NCBI RefSeq assembly: GCF_000016505.1
Contig: NC_009706.1
Location: 620,001 to 684,000, forward strand
Length of the DNA: 64,000 nt
Direction: 5' to 3'
Origin: Clostridium kluyveri DSM 555
GTDB lineage: Bacteria > Bacillota > Clostridia > Clostridiales > Clostridiaceae
Shown here: piece by piece, positions 56,210 through 64,000 of the stretch
Layout of the letters: each line of letters opens with the position of its first letter
Position numbering within the stretch: position 1 is the first letter of the stretch
Notes under the pieces: model-generated
Told to the model about the DNA's origin: nothing
Database searches by the model: none
The model's input: only the letters and a program-made list of their open reading frames with translations
Translations under genes and position numbers: made by a program

Positions 56210-56266
56210 ATTATAACTGACGATTGTGGGCTCGGTATCAAATAGTTATGTGAAGTTTATGTAATT
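56210..56266 (-). promoter_or_regulatory. Regulon promoter 3 (paralogue 2)
   Basis: AATTACATAAACTTCACA (minus strand, 56249-56266), 33 bases, then TATAAT (56210-56215). No recognisable -35 hexamer. Confidence 0.7.
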
Positions 56267-56308
56267 TACAATTTAACTTATAAAACCTTATATTTGTATA
56301 AAAAATAA

Positions 56309-56343
56309 GCTGTTGCATAAATTAATTATGCAGCAGCCTTTTG
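56309..56343 (-). terminator. Terminator of paralogue 3
   Basis: GCTGTTGCATAA/TTATGCAGCAGC stem (56309-56320 with 56326-56337). On the minus strand it is followed by TTATTTTTT. Confidence 0.8.
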
Positions 56344-56436
56344 ATAGTTTAAGAAATAACTTGATTCTTAAAACAACCATATCTTATTTTTGTTTATGTG
56401 ATATTGTCTTATAAATGTAGTCAATTTTTAATTTAT

Positions 56437-56973
56437 TTAATGAACATTAGTTTGTCCAGCTACATTAGATGCAGAATTACCATTTTGTGCTTTATCCTTA
56501 TTAGTTACTGTGTTATTATTTTTTGCTTTATTTTTATTAGATGATGGTGTAGTATTTTTTGTCTTATCAATTATTTTCTTGTTATCATGTGAGTCTTTAG
56601 ATGGAGCCGGTATTTTCCAGGTAGAACCCCAACCACTAAATGTATTTAATATGGATACTGCTTGACTTTGTGTTATAGTTCCTGCTGCCACTAAAGCATC
56701 TAGTTGAGCTTTAAAAGTTTCTCTTGTTGTTATGTTACCATTATAATATAGATTTAATATTATATTTTCCTGGCTTGAATTTATAGTTCCTGATGCAACT
56801 AAGGCGTCTAGTTTAGATTTGAAATTTGCAAAAGAGTAATAGGATTTATAAACTATACTGGCCTTTGCATTATTAACAGAAGATGCTTGTACCGTTGTGG
56901 CAATCCCTGTATTTACTAGTAATGGTACTGCAAGTACTAAAGCTGAAAGTAATTTGTATCTTGTTTTTAACAT
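56437..56973 (-). CDS. Secreted two-repeat protein, paralogue 3 (Asn/Lys-rich tail)
   Basis: A 178-aa exported protein. Signal peptide (LLSALVLAVPLLVNTG, ending VQA), two repeats (FKSKLDALVASGTINSSQ and FKAQLDALVAAGTITQSQ), the GWGSTWKIPAPSK segment, and a disordered tail of about 50 residues rich in Asn, Lys and Thr. The tail differs completely from that of paralogue 1 while the repeats are close. GGAGGTATT precedes the ATG. Confidence 0.75.
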   Translation of the reverse strand: MLKTRYKLLSALVLAVPLLVNTGIATTVQASSVNNAKASIVYKSYYSFANFKSKLDALVASGTINSSQENIILNLYYNGNITTRETFKAQLDALVAAGTITQSQAVSILNTFSGWGSTWKIPAPSKDSHDNKKIIDKTKNTTPSSNKNKAKNNNTVTNKDKAQNGNSASNVAGQTNVH

Positions 56974-57037
56974 TTCTAATACCTCCTAAAATTTTTATTA
57001 TACAGTAATTTATTTTAATTTTTTCTTTTCAATACAA

Positions 57038-57094
57038 ATTATAATTGGAGACTATGACTATGATATGACAGAGCAATGTGAAATCTGTGTAATT
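57038..57094 (-). promoter_or_regulatory. Regulon promoter 4 (paralogue 3)
   Basis: AATTACACAGATTTCACA (minus strand, 57077-57094), 33 bases, then TATAAT (57038-57043). Same layout as the other three. Confidence 0.7.
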
Positions 57095-57139
57095 TGAATA
57101 GGTAGGATTTTTAGAAAAATATGCTTAAAACATTATATA

Positions 57140-58030
57140 TTATTTATTTGAAGATATGTTAAAATCCATTTCTGCAATAATTACAGACAAAAATATTATG
57201 CTTGCTCCCAGCACCATATTTAAGGTGAATATTTCTTTTAAAAATATCACTGAAAAAATGGCACCAAATACGGATTCAAGAGATAATAGTATGCCCACAT
57301 GATTAGGATTAGTATATTTTTGAGCTATGTTTTGTATTAAAAAAGCTACCATAGTGCTGAAAATTATTAAGTATGAAAGTGAAAATAAGGCATTTCTGGG
57401 TATTTTATTTAAATTAGGTTCAAATATAACGGCAAATATAATTGAAAGAATGCCTGCAGAGAACATCTGCAGCACGGATAATATTATAGGGTTTGACTTT
57501 CTGGCAAAACAGGCTATGGAAATTATATGTGATGCAAATAATACTGCACTTAGGAGAGTAAGCCAGTCGCCTATAGTCATATCTAAATGCATGCCAGGTT
57601 TTAAGCTTAGCATAAATATCCCTATAAGAGAAACTAGAGCAGAAACAAGGACATTTAATTTAGGTTTTGTTTTAAATATCTTCCAGTATATAAAGGGAAG
57701 TATAATTACATAGACTGATGTCAAAAAAGATTGTTTGCTTGCAGTAGTGTAATTAAGACCTATGGTCTGGGTAGCAAAGGCCAAAAATAAAAATATGCCT
57801 ATTACAAAACCGCGAACGACATCTTCTATAGATGTCTTTATGACTATTTTAAAAAATATAGCTGAAATTAATATTCCAGCACATAGAAATCTTATAGCCA
57901 TCATATAAAAAGGGGTTACGTTATTTAAAGCATTTTTAGTGGCAGTATAGCCTCCTCCCCATAACATGGCCGCAAATAATAAAGATAAATCTGCTATTAT
58001 GGCTTTATTTATAATTTTTGATATTTTCAT
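57140..58030 (-). CDS. EamA/DMT-family transporter
   Basis: A 296-aa protein with ten membrane segments in two EamA repeats (LLFAAMLWGGGYTATKNAL at the start of the first; LLSAVLFASHIISIACFAR in the second). DMT transporters export amino acids or metabolites. Substrate unknown. GAGGTAT precedes the ATG. It is just upstream of paralogue 3 but has no visible link to that system. Confidence 0.9.
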   Translation of the reverse strand: MKISKIINKAIIADLSLLFAAMLWGGGYTATKNALNNVTPFYMMAIRFLCAGILISAIFFKIVIKTSIEDVVRGFVIGIFLFLAFATQTIGLNYTTASKQSFLTSVYVIILPFIYWKIFKTKPKLNVLVSALVSLIGIFMLSLKPGMHLDMTIGDWLTLLSAVLFASHIISIACFARKSNPIILSVLQMFSAGILSIIFAVIFEPNLNKIPRNALFSLSYLIIFSTMVAFLIQNIAQKYTNPNHVGILLSLESVFGAIFSVIFLKEIFTLNMVLGASIIFLSVIIAEMDFNISSNK

Positions 58031-58286
58031 TTATATACCTCATTTTAAGTAAAGTGTTTGGAATACGGTATTTTGTTTCTTCGTATATTTCACAATTGTA
58101 TTTTATATACATTTATAGTTTATGTCAAATAATTTGATTTTTCAAATTTATCACTGAATTCTCCCAGAAATTAATGATTATGAAATAGTTTTCTTTAAGT
58201 GGTATAATAATTTTATCACATGCTTTTTATCCTAAGACCCTGCTTGTAATGATTTATATTCCTTTAGAAAAGAGGGATAAACGATT
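58031..58286 (+). promoter_or_regulatory. Divergent region with probable pepD promoter
   Basis: A TATAAT at 58203-58208 is preceded after 17 bases by ATGAAA, a fair -35. It would give a leader of about 115 bases before pepD. Nothing else was recognised here. Confidence 0.45.
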
Positions 58287-58304
58287 GTGTAGCATATGCT
58301 ACAC
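58287..58304. promoter_or_regulatory. Perfect 18-bp palindrome before pepD
   Basis: GTGTAGCATATGCTACAC reads the same on both strands and lies 26 bases before the pepD start, within its leader. It looks like a binding site for a dimeric regulator or an RNA hairpin near the ribosome site. Confidence 0.55.
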
Positions 58305-58330
58305 GAGATATCTAAGAAAGGATGATTGAT

Positions 58331-59791
58331 ATGAGTAAAGTATTGCAAAATATTGAACCAACTGAAGTGTTTAAGTACTTCGAAGAAATTAGCAGTATAC
58401 CCAGAGAATCCGGAAATGAAAAAGAAATAAGTGATTATTTGGTTTCTTTTGCAAAAAAGCATAATTTAGAAGTTGTGCAGGATAAGGATTTAAATGTGGT
58501 TATAAGAAAAAAAGGGACTAGAGGATATGAAAATAGCCAGGGGATAATATTACAGGGACATATGGATATGGTATGCGAAAAAAACTCAGGGGTAGAACAT
58601 GATTTTACCAAGGATCCGCTGAAATTAAAGATAGTAGATGATATGATATATGCTGCAGGTACAACTCTTGGAGGGGATGACGGTATAGCAGTTGCCATGG
58701 GGCTTGCCGTTTTGGCTTCTAATGACATACCTCATCCTCCAATGGAATTACTAGTTACTACTTCAGAGGAAACTGGTATGAATGGAGCTATAGGATTGAA
58801 TCCTGAAAATATAAAGGGAAAAATTCTTATAAATATAGATTCAGAAGAAGAGGGGGTATTACTTGTAAGTTGTGCTGGAGGATGTTCAGCTAAAGCAAGT
58901 ATTCCTATAGAATGGAATAACCCAGATAAAGATGACAAGACCTTTTCCATAAGAATTGAAGGCTTAAAAGGGGGGCATTCCGGTGCAGAAATACACAAGG
59001 GCAGGGCAAATGCAAATAAGCTTATGGCTCGTGTGCTTGAAAATCTAAGAGAGAACGTAGATTTTAAAATATCTAAAATATCAGGAGGTTCTAAACATAA
59101 TGTCATAGCTTCTGATTCAGAGGCTATTTTAGTGTCATGTTCTAAATGTGAATCTGTCCTAAAAAATGAAGTGGCAAATTTGCAAAAAGTACTAAAGGAT
59201 GAGTTTAAAACTTCAGATTCAGATTTGAAAATAGAAGTAGAATCCCTAGATATATTACCAGAAAAAGTTATGTCCAATGATACTGCAGAGAATGTAATTA
59301 ATTTTATGTATTTAATCCCTAATGGAGTTCAAAGTATGAGTATGGACATAGAGGGACTTGTGGAAAGCTCACTAAATTTAGGTACAGTTGTAACTGGAGA
59401 GAACAGTGTGGAGTGCTTAAGTTCAATAAGGAGTTCTGTGAGAAGTTTAAGAGATAATATATTTAATACCATAGTTACTATAGGAAATTTTACAAAGGCT
59501 AAAGTGGAGTCTGAATCAAGTTATCCAGAATGGAAATATAGAGATGATTCTAAAATAAGAGAAGTTATGGTAGAAGTATATGAAAGATTATTTGGGAAAA
59601 AACCGCTAATAAGTGCAATTCATGCAGGACTTGAATGTGGAATTTTTTCAGAAAAATTTAATGGTCAATTAGATATGATATCCATGGGACCTAATATTTT
59701 AGATATTCATAGTCCAGATGAACATTTAAGCATATCTTCCACACAGAGAACATGGAAGTACTTATTGGAGGTATTAAAAGAACTCAAATAG
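58331..59791 (+). CDS. pepD: Aminoacyl-histidine dipeptidase (M20C, PepD)
   Basis: A 486-aa cytosolic metallopeptidase that splits Xaa-His and other dipeptides. Motifs: ILQGHMDMVCEK (metal His/Asp), GGDDGIAVAMGLA, TSEETGMNGA (catalytic/metal Glu) and the late IHAGLECGIF. ATG 58331 is chosen with AAAGGATG 6-8 bases upstream. Family length is normal. Confidence 0.95.
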   Translation: MSKVLQNIEPTEVFKYFEEISSIPRESGNEKEISDYLVSFAKKHNLEVVQDKDLNVVIRKKGTRGYENSQGIILQGHMDMVCEKNSGVEHDFTKDPLKLKIVDDMIYAAGTTLGGDDGIAVAMGLAVLASNDIPHPPMELLVTTSEETGMNGAIGLNPENIKGKILINIDSEEEGVLLVSCAGGCSAKASIPIEWNNPDKDDKTFSIRIEGLKGGHSGAEIHKGRANANKLMARVLENLRENVDFKISKISGGSKHNVIASDSEAILVSCSKCESVLKNEVANLQKVLKDEFKTSDSDLKIEVESLDILPEKVMSNDTAENVINFMYLIPNGVQSMSMDIEGLVESSLNLGTVVTGENSVECLSSIRSSVRSLRDNIFNTIVTIGNFTKAKVESESSYPEWKYRDDSKIREVMVEVYERLFGKKPLISAIHAGLECGIFSEKFNGQLDMISMGPNILDIHSPDEHLSISSTQRTWKYLLEVLKELK

Positions 59792-59834
59792 ATTTAAATT
59801 ATATCATTAAATTGTCTTGATATTATATTTATGA

Positions 59835-59867
59835 TATCCTCCAGCTTTTTTAACTGGAGGATAATTG
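59835..59867. terminator. Terminator after pepD
   Basis: TATCCTCCAG/CTGGAGGATA stem (59835-59844 with 59854-59863), T-rich afterwards, between convergent genes. Confidence 0.75.
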
Positions 59868-59886
59868 TTTTGAATTCTAAATTTGC

Positions 59887-60258
59887 TTACTTTTCTATAA
59901 AAAAGCTTAGTATAAGTATTAAAAGTACCAATGTGGTAATTTTCACATATAAGAAGTCTTTTTCTTTTAAAAATACTAGTATAGATATTGCCACCCGCAG
60001 CATAGGTATCAATATTAAGGATAATAACCCTAACATTATAATTGCATAGGGTTTTAAATAGATACTGTCTTTTAATATTTCCAAGGGAGAGGTGGGATAA
60101 TAATTTGGCGAATATCCCGTATAACCTAATGTTAAAAACATTATAAGACCTGTAAGTATTATAATTGAACTTAGTATTATTCCTATTCTTAAAAAAATTC
60201 CTATTATTAATTCTATATTATGTACATTTTTTTTATCACTAGTATGCTCTTTCATCAT
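59887..60258 (-). CDS. DUF1634 membrane protein
   Basis: A 123-aa protein with three membrane segments; IGIFLRIGIILSSIIILTGL and the following Pro-Tyr loop fit DUF1634. It overlaps the TauE/SafE gene by 4 bases (ATGA), so translation is coupled. DUF1634 genes often follow TauE/SafE genes and probably form part of the same transporter. Confidence 0.87.
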   Translation of the reverse strand: MMKEHTSDKKNVHNIELIIGIFLRIGIILSSIIILTGLIMFLTLGYTGYSPNYYPTSPLEILKDSIYLKPYAIIMLGLLSLILIPMLRVAISILVFLKEKDFLYVKITTLVLLILILSFFIEK

Positions 60259-61091
60259 TTACCTCCTAATCCTTTCAATATCATTTGTATTGAGATATAA
60301 ATAAGAAAAGGCACAAATATTTTTCTGATAGTCTTACTTTTCATGTTTTCCATGATTTTAACCCCTATGGTAGCCCCTAATAACACTCCCAGGGCAACTG
60401 GAGCAGAAATTTTAGGATCTATATCTCCTCTTAAAAGATATATTCCTGCACTGGCAGTGGCAGTAACGCCCATCATAAAATTACTGGTGGCACTGGAAAC
60501 TTTTAGAGGTAATTTCATGAATAAGTCCATAGCCATAACTTTAAAACTTCCACTTCCAATGCCAAGGAGGCCTGAAATAATTCCAGCACCATACATTACT
60601 CCAAATCCTGAAGGAACCCCGGATACTTTGTATGATATATCTTCATTTAAAAATTTATCATGATATTGTCCATTTAGTTTAAGTTTTTCTGCAAGAGGAT
60701 GGGTCTCAATAATTTCAGTAGATTCCATCCTACCTTTTTTAAACATGGCAAAAGCAGAATATAGAAGAAGTATACCAAATAAGAAGTAAAGATAATATGG
60801 ATTTATGATTCCACCCAGAAAGGCACCTGTTATAGCACCTAGGGTAGTAGCTATTTCCAGAAACATTCCAATCCTTATATTGGTTAGTTTATCCCTTATG
60901 TAAGCCACAGCAGAACCGCTGGAGGTGGCGATTACCGATATTAGACTGGCACCTATGGCATATTTTATATCTATACCAAATAAAATTGTAAGAGCAGGAG
61001 TAATTACGGTTCCACCACCTAAGCCCAATATGGAGCCAACTATACCAGCCACTATAGATATGATAAAAATTTGCAATATTAAAAGTGACAA
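60255..61091 (-). CDS. TauE/SafE-family anion exporter
   Basis: About 278 aa with eight or so membrane segments; GSILGLGGGTVITPALTILFG near the N-terminus and GIGSGSFKVMAMD in the second half are the two family repeats. Members export sulfite, sulfoacetate or other organic anions. TTG 61091 is preferred because GGGAG lies 8 bases upstream; ATG 61106 has no ribosome site. Operon with DUF1634. Confidence 0.88.
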   Translation of the reverse strand: MSLLILQIFIISIVAGIVGSILGLGGGTVITPALTILFGIDIKYAIGASLISVIATSSGSAVAYIRDKLTNIRIGMFLEIATTLGAITGAFLGGIINPYYLYFLFGILLLYSAFAMFKKGRMESTEIIETHPLAEKLKLNGQYHDKFLNEDISYKVSGVPSGFGVMYGAGIISGLLGIGSGSFKVMAMDLFMKLPLKVSSATSNFMMGVTATASAGIYLLRGDIDPKISAPVALGVLLGATIGVKIMENMKSKTIRKIFVPFLIYISIQMILKGLGGK

Positions 61092-61216
61092 TAGATCATC
61101 TCCCATGTTGAATAAATTTTATTTTTCAAGTATTATTATAACAAGGAATATGTAGGTGGTATATTCAAAAACATAAAAATATCTAAAATATATGAGGATA
61201 AAGGATAGTGTTTATA

Positions 61217-61648
61217 ATGAATGACAAAAGTTTGAATTTTAATATTAAAATCTTGTTTTTTGTAGCAGCTTTAACTGCAGCATATTTTTATGTAGATAAA
61301 TTAGAAATTATTGCTTTAATTCCTTTGGTATTATGCATATATGATGCATGTTATATATTTTTTAAAGTTAAAAATAGGGATGGACTTAGAGTATTTTTTA
61401 TAATAACTACTGTTTTAGCATTAATTTTTATGATCCATACTGTAGTAGCCTATGGAATATCGAATCCTGTTCCGGTAATACTTATATTTATTATGACCAA
61501 TTTATTTTTTATATATAATCTTATATTATACTTTTATAAAAGATATGGTAAATCGAATCTTATATTTATATTTTTAGGTTGGATTATATGCGACAGTACC
61601 CCAATAGTTATGCTATTTATATTGTCCGCGGGACTTTCTGCTAAATAA
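61217..61648 (+). CDS. Unknown small membrane protein
   Basis: About 143 aa with four to five hydrophobic segments and basic loops; no family recognised. ATG 61217 or GTG 61208, both with moderate purine-rich sequences upstream. It is divergent from the TauE gene and stands alone. Confidence 0.6.
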   Translation: MNDKSLNFNIKILFFVAALTAAYFYVDKLEIIALIPLVLCIYDACYIFFKVKNRDGLRVFFIITTVLALIFMIHTVVAYGISNPVPVILIFIMTNLFFIYNLILYFYKRYGKSNLIFIFLGWIICDSTPIVMLFILSAGLSAK

Positions 61649-61723
61649 TAAATGTTAGAGATTCAGTCGAGTTGGGAAAATTACCGGTTGAATTACACAA
61701 ATTCAGGAATTACTTGATAATGC

Positions 61724-61771
61724 AAAAAATTATAATACAACATACTTGATTAAAATATATGTTGTATTATA
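61724..61771 (-). terminator. Terminator of the class V aminotransferase gene
   Basis: A perfect 14-bp stem (61731-61744 with 61758-61771); on the minus strand it is followed by ATTTTTTG. Confidence 0.88.
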
Positions 61772-61783
61772 GAGGTAAATTTA

Positions 61784-63094
61784 TTATATAGTATTTTTGT
61801 TCTTAATTATCTTTTCCAAAGTATTAATTAAAATGTCAACTTCGCTATAAGTATTATATAATCCAAAACTTAATCTAACCATGCCTGGGCGAAAATCATT
61901 ATAATTATATTTAAAATAATTTATTTCCTCTGGAGAAAGTTTTAAAAGTCTCTGTACATAAGGGTTGGCGCAAAAGCATCCATTTCTTACTGCAATACCA
62001 CTAAGATCCGAGAGAAGTTTCGCAGTGGTTTCGTGGTGAATTCCTTTTATATTAAAAGGCAGTATGGCAACCTTATTGCAATCAGGTCTTGTATCACCAT
62101 AAAAAATAATATCTGGAAGTTTCATCATTTTATTTAAAGTATATTTATAAAGCTCTATTTCTTTATTGTCTATGGCATTCATACCTAGTTTATTTAATAC
62201 TTTTATTGCAGCTGTAAGTGCTACTACTCCTATTACGTTAGGAGTTCCAGCTTCGTTTTTTTCGGGAGGGTCAGCCCAGAGTACATAATCATCTGTTACA
62301 AGTTTTATAGTACCACCTCCACTGTATTCAGGAGCTACATTATAAAAGATTTTTTTCGGACCTATCAGTACACCTATACCAAAAGGAGAATACATTTTGT
62401 GGGCAGAGAAAGCCAAATAGTCAATACATTCTTCTTTTAGGGGACGGTTCATGTATATGGGGTAATGAGCTACTGCTTGTGCACCGTCTACAAGAATTTC
62501 TGCTCCAAAGCTGTGAGCAATTTTTGCTATTTCATATATTGGATTTTTATATCCTGTTACATTTGAAGCTCCTGCTACACATACCAATTTAATTTTACCG
62601 TTATGCTTTTTCAATTTATATTTTAAATCTAATAAATTTAATTTTCCAAGCTCGTCCAATTCTACATAATCTACTTTAAATTTATGCCTCCAGGGTAGAT
62701 CATTGGAATGATGTTCCATTCGAGTGGTCAATATAACTGAATCTTTATATAAATCATTGAGTATATAGGATAATTTATTTATGGCTTCTGTGGTATTTTT
62801 TACATAAATCACCGTATTTTCTTTGCTGTCACAGTGGACAAAATTACATATAGTATTTCTTGAAAGCTCATAAGCTTCAGAGGAAAATTGAGATTTAAAA
62901 CCAGTTCCTCTATGAATTGAGGAGTAATATGGTGAAAAATCATTTATTTTTTTCAAAACATAGTTAAAAGGGGGAGTAGTAGCTGCATTATCAAAATTTA
63001 TGGCAGTTACAAGTTTATTGTTTTTTAAAGGAATTTTTGTATTTACACCCGCTATAAGTCCTCTGTAGCCGTAATTTATTTCACCATAGGACAA
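61784..63094 (-). CDS. Class V aminotransferase, cysteine desulfurase-like
   Basis: A 436-aa PLP enzyme. NFDNAATTPP marks the N-terminal core, TRMEHHSNDLPWR the PLP region, DGAQAVAHYPI the PLP Asp, FSAHKMYSPFGIGVL the Schiff-base Lys, and RNGCFCANPYV the place of the active Cys of SufS-type desulfurases. It likely removes sulfur or selenium from cysteine-like substrates. No Suf or Isc scaffold genes are adjacent, and the roughly 30-residue N-terminal extension is unusual. TTG start after AGGAAGTGA. Confidence 0.85.
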   Translation of the reverse strand: MSYGEINYGYRGLIAGVNTKIPLKNNKLVTAINFDNAATTPPFNYVLKKINDFSPYYSSIHRGTGFKSQFSSEAYELSRNTICNFVHCDSKENTVIYVKNTTEAINKLSYILNDLYKDSVILTTRMEHHSNDLPWRHKFKVDYVELDELGKLNLLDLKYKLKKHNGKIKLVCVAGASNVTGYKNPIYEIAKIAHSFGAEILVDGAQAVAHYPIYMNRPLKEECIDYLAFSAHKMYSPFGIGVLIGPKKIFYNVAPEYSGGGTIKLVTDDYVLWADPPEKNEAGTPNVIGVVALTAAIKVLNKLGMNAIDNKEIELYKYTLNKMMKLPDIIFYGDTRPDCNKVAILPFNIKGIHHETTAKLLSDLSGIAVRNGCFCANPYVQRLLKLSPEEINYFKYNYNDFRPGMVRLSFGLYNTYSEVDILINTLEKIIKNKNTI

Positions 63095-63123
63095 TTGAAA
63101 TCACTTCCTGTTAGCTTTATTAT

Positions 63124-63157
63124 AGAAGTAAAAGTATAATGGCATACTTTTACTTCT
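63124..63157. repeat. Perfect hairpin between divergent genes
   Basis: A 14-bp perfect stem (63124-63137 with 63144-63157) with a 6-base loop lies 30 bases upstream of the aminotransferase start. There is no T-run on either strand. Its position between divergent genes suggests a leader hairpin or regulator site rather than a terminator. Confidence 0.55.
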
Positions 63158-63278
63158 ATTTATATTATGTAGCGGTAATTATAAATGTACCAAATTATTT
63201 TTTTTATTTTATGAATAAAACATTGCACATTTTCTATATTTCTTATATATTATATGTAACAAATATAAAGAGGATAAC

Positions 63279-63347
63279 ATGATGATGGATAGTATAGCTG
63301 TAAACGATAACGTAGCTGCTAAAAATATCTGTTTATATAAAATATAA
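63279..63347 (+). CDS. Possible 22-codon leader ORF before dhaL
   Basis: AGAGG lies 5 bases before ATG 63279 (three ATGs in a row). The frame codes for 22 residues (MMMDSIAVNDNVAAKNICLY and two more) and ends 22 bases before dhaL. It could be a leader peptide or chance. Confidence 0.3.
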   Translation: MMMDSIAVNDNVAAKNICLYKI

Positions 63348-63369
63348 ATGTAGAAGGAGATACATATAT

Positions 63370-64000
63370 ATGAGCATAAATGGAGTACAGGTAAGAGAAA
63401 TATTAAATAGTATGGCAATATTGATAAATGAGAATGTAGATTATTTAACCGAACTTGATGCAGCTATAGGAGATGGGGATCATGGCTTGAATTTGGACAA
63501 GGGATTTACGGCTGTGAGAAGAAAGCTGAAAGATAAGGACCTAAATGATATAGGGCATATTCTTAAAAAGGTTGGAATGATTCTGGTATCAAATACAGGA
63601 GGGGCATCAGGTTCTCTTTACGGTACTGCCTTTATAAGGGCAGGCATGACAGCAGATGGGAAACAGACTGTGGATATAAAGGATTTTTTAGAAATGCTTG
63701 AACAAGCTTTAGTTGGGATTAAAATGAGAGGAAGAGGAAAGCTTGGAGGTAAAACCATGATAGACGCCATAGAACCTGCAGTGAACTCTTTAAGATATTC
63801 TATAAGTAAGGGATTAGATAGTGTAAAATCTCTTGAGAATGTAAGAAATGCTGCTTTTATAGGAGTAAAAAGTACTGAAAGTATAATTTGTAAAAATGGA
63901 AAAGCCAGTTATCTAGGAGAAAAAAGTATAGGGTATCCAGACCCAGGGGCTACATCCAGTTATCTTATGTTAAATGCTATTTATGAAAAAGTTAAAGAAC
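63370..64000 (+). CDS. dhaL: Dihydroxyacetone kinase subunit L (partial, runs off the window)
   Basis: At least 210 aa of an ADP-binding DAK2/DhaL domain. AIGDGDHGLNLDKGF carries the Asp cluster for Mg-ADP, followed by NTGGASGSLYG, GGKTMIDAI and YPDPGATSS. In PTS-dependent kinases DhaL phosphorylates dihydroxyacetone bound to DhaK. DhaK is not upstream within the window and may follow beyond the edge. AAGGAGATA precedes ATG 63370. Confidence 0.92.
   Translation, partial: MSINGVQVREILNSMAILINENVDYLTELDAAIGDGDHGLNLDKGFTAVRRKLKDKDLNDIGHILKKVGMILVSNTGGASGSLYGTAFIRAGMTADGKQTVDIKDFLEMLEQALVGIKMRGRGKLGGKTMIDAIEPAVNSLRYSISKGLDSVKSLENVRNAAFIGVKSTESIICKNGKASYLGEKSIGYPDPGATSSYLMLNAIYEKVKE

Noticed and set aside
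61691-61707. AATTACACAAATTCAGG resembles the 18-nt regulon motif
   Set aside because: It has a one-base deletion in the spacer and a different right half. No plus-strand gene or -10 follows at the right distance, so I treat it as chance.
63209-63418. Minus-strand 69-codon hydrophobic frame
   Set aside because: It overlaps the dhaL start and its leader, has no ribosome site, and is rich in Tyr/Ile as expected from translated AT-rich sequence.

Overview
The window is AT-rich, with short intergenic gaps, strong GGAGG-type ribosome binding sites, frequent GTG and TTG starts, and many spore genes (prkA-yhbH-spoVR, cotJABC, a CotF-like coat protein, ytfJ, a SleB-type hydrolase). This points to a spore-forming Firmicute of the genus Clostridium in the strict sense. 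A solvent or acid producing species near C. kluyveri is my guess from overall feel only, not from any search.

Layout. 1-4.1 kb: end of an unknown gene, then a pantothenate operon (DUF2520 reductase-like gene, panB, panC) and a HAD phosphatase. 4.2-8.6 kb (minus): the sporulation/stress trio prkA, yhbH, spoVR. 9.0-12.8 kb (minus): a drug-efflux operon with two HlyD-type adaptors, an EmrB-type pump and a MarR regulator. 13.1-14.5 kb: an amino acid permease broken by one in-frame TGA. 15.0-21 kb: a repeat element, a PyrR-type attenuator, carA, carB and an M20 amidohydrolase. 21-26.8 kb: a two-component system divergent from a three-gene glycosyltransferase operon (GT2, GtrA, GT39). 27-31.3 kb: hemA-hemL, then an Lrp-type regulator with alanine dehydrogenase. 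31.4-32.5 kb: a decayed IS1182-type element. 32.6-37.1 kb: a second GT-C glycosyltransferase, DegV, and a SAM riboswitch controlling metN-metI. 37.2-38.1 kb (minus): a LysM/SleB hydrolase under a c-di-AMP riboswitch. 38.3-43.4 kb: DUF116, polA, coaE, lytic transglycosylase. 43.5-45 kb: tRNA-Leu(GAG), a GC-richer block of unknown nature, and a small secreted peptide coupled to an HTH protein. 45-51.3 kb: an SDR, cotJABC, a small-RNA candidate, a CotF-like protein, an LRAT-domain protein, the second repeat copy, and ytfI-ytfJ. 51.4-57.1 kb: the most unusual locus. 57.1-64 kb: EamA transporter, pepD, TauE/DUF1634, a class V aminotransferase and the start of dhaL.

The 51.4-57.1 kb locus holds three paralogous secreted proteins, each with two copies of a short LDxLVxxGTI repeat, surrounding one OmpR-type response regulator, one intact histidine kinase and one decayed histidine kinase. 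Four promoters there (the three secreted-protein genes and the intact kinase) carry the same 18-nt direct-repeat motif (consensus close to AATTACAYARANTTCACA), and in all four the -10 hexamer begins after exactly 33 bases. I read this as a self-contained regulon: the response regulator probably controls the secreted proteins and its own replacement kinase.

Other points of interest are a 158-159 bp element present twice 34 kb apart with a 43-nt identical core and foldable arms, a probable small RNA at 47.3 kb, and a 41-residue secreted peptide gene overlapping an unrecognised HTH protein. Several classical RNA switches (pyr attenuator, SAM-I, c-di-AMP) are well supported.
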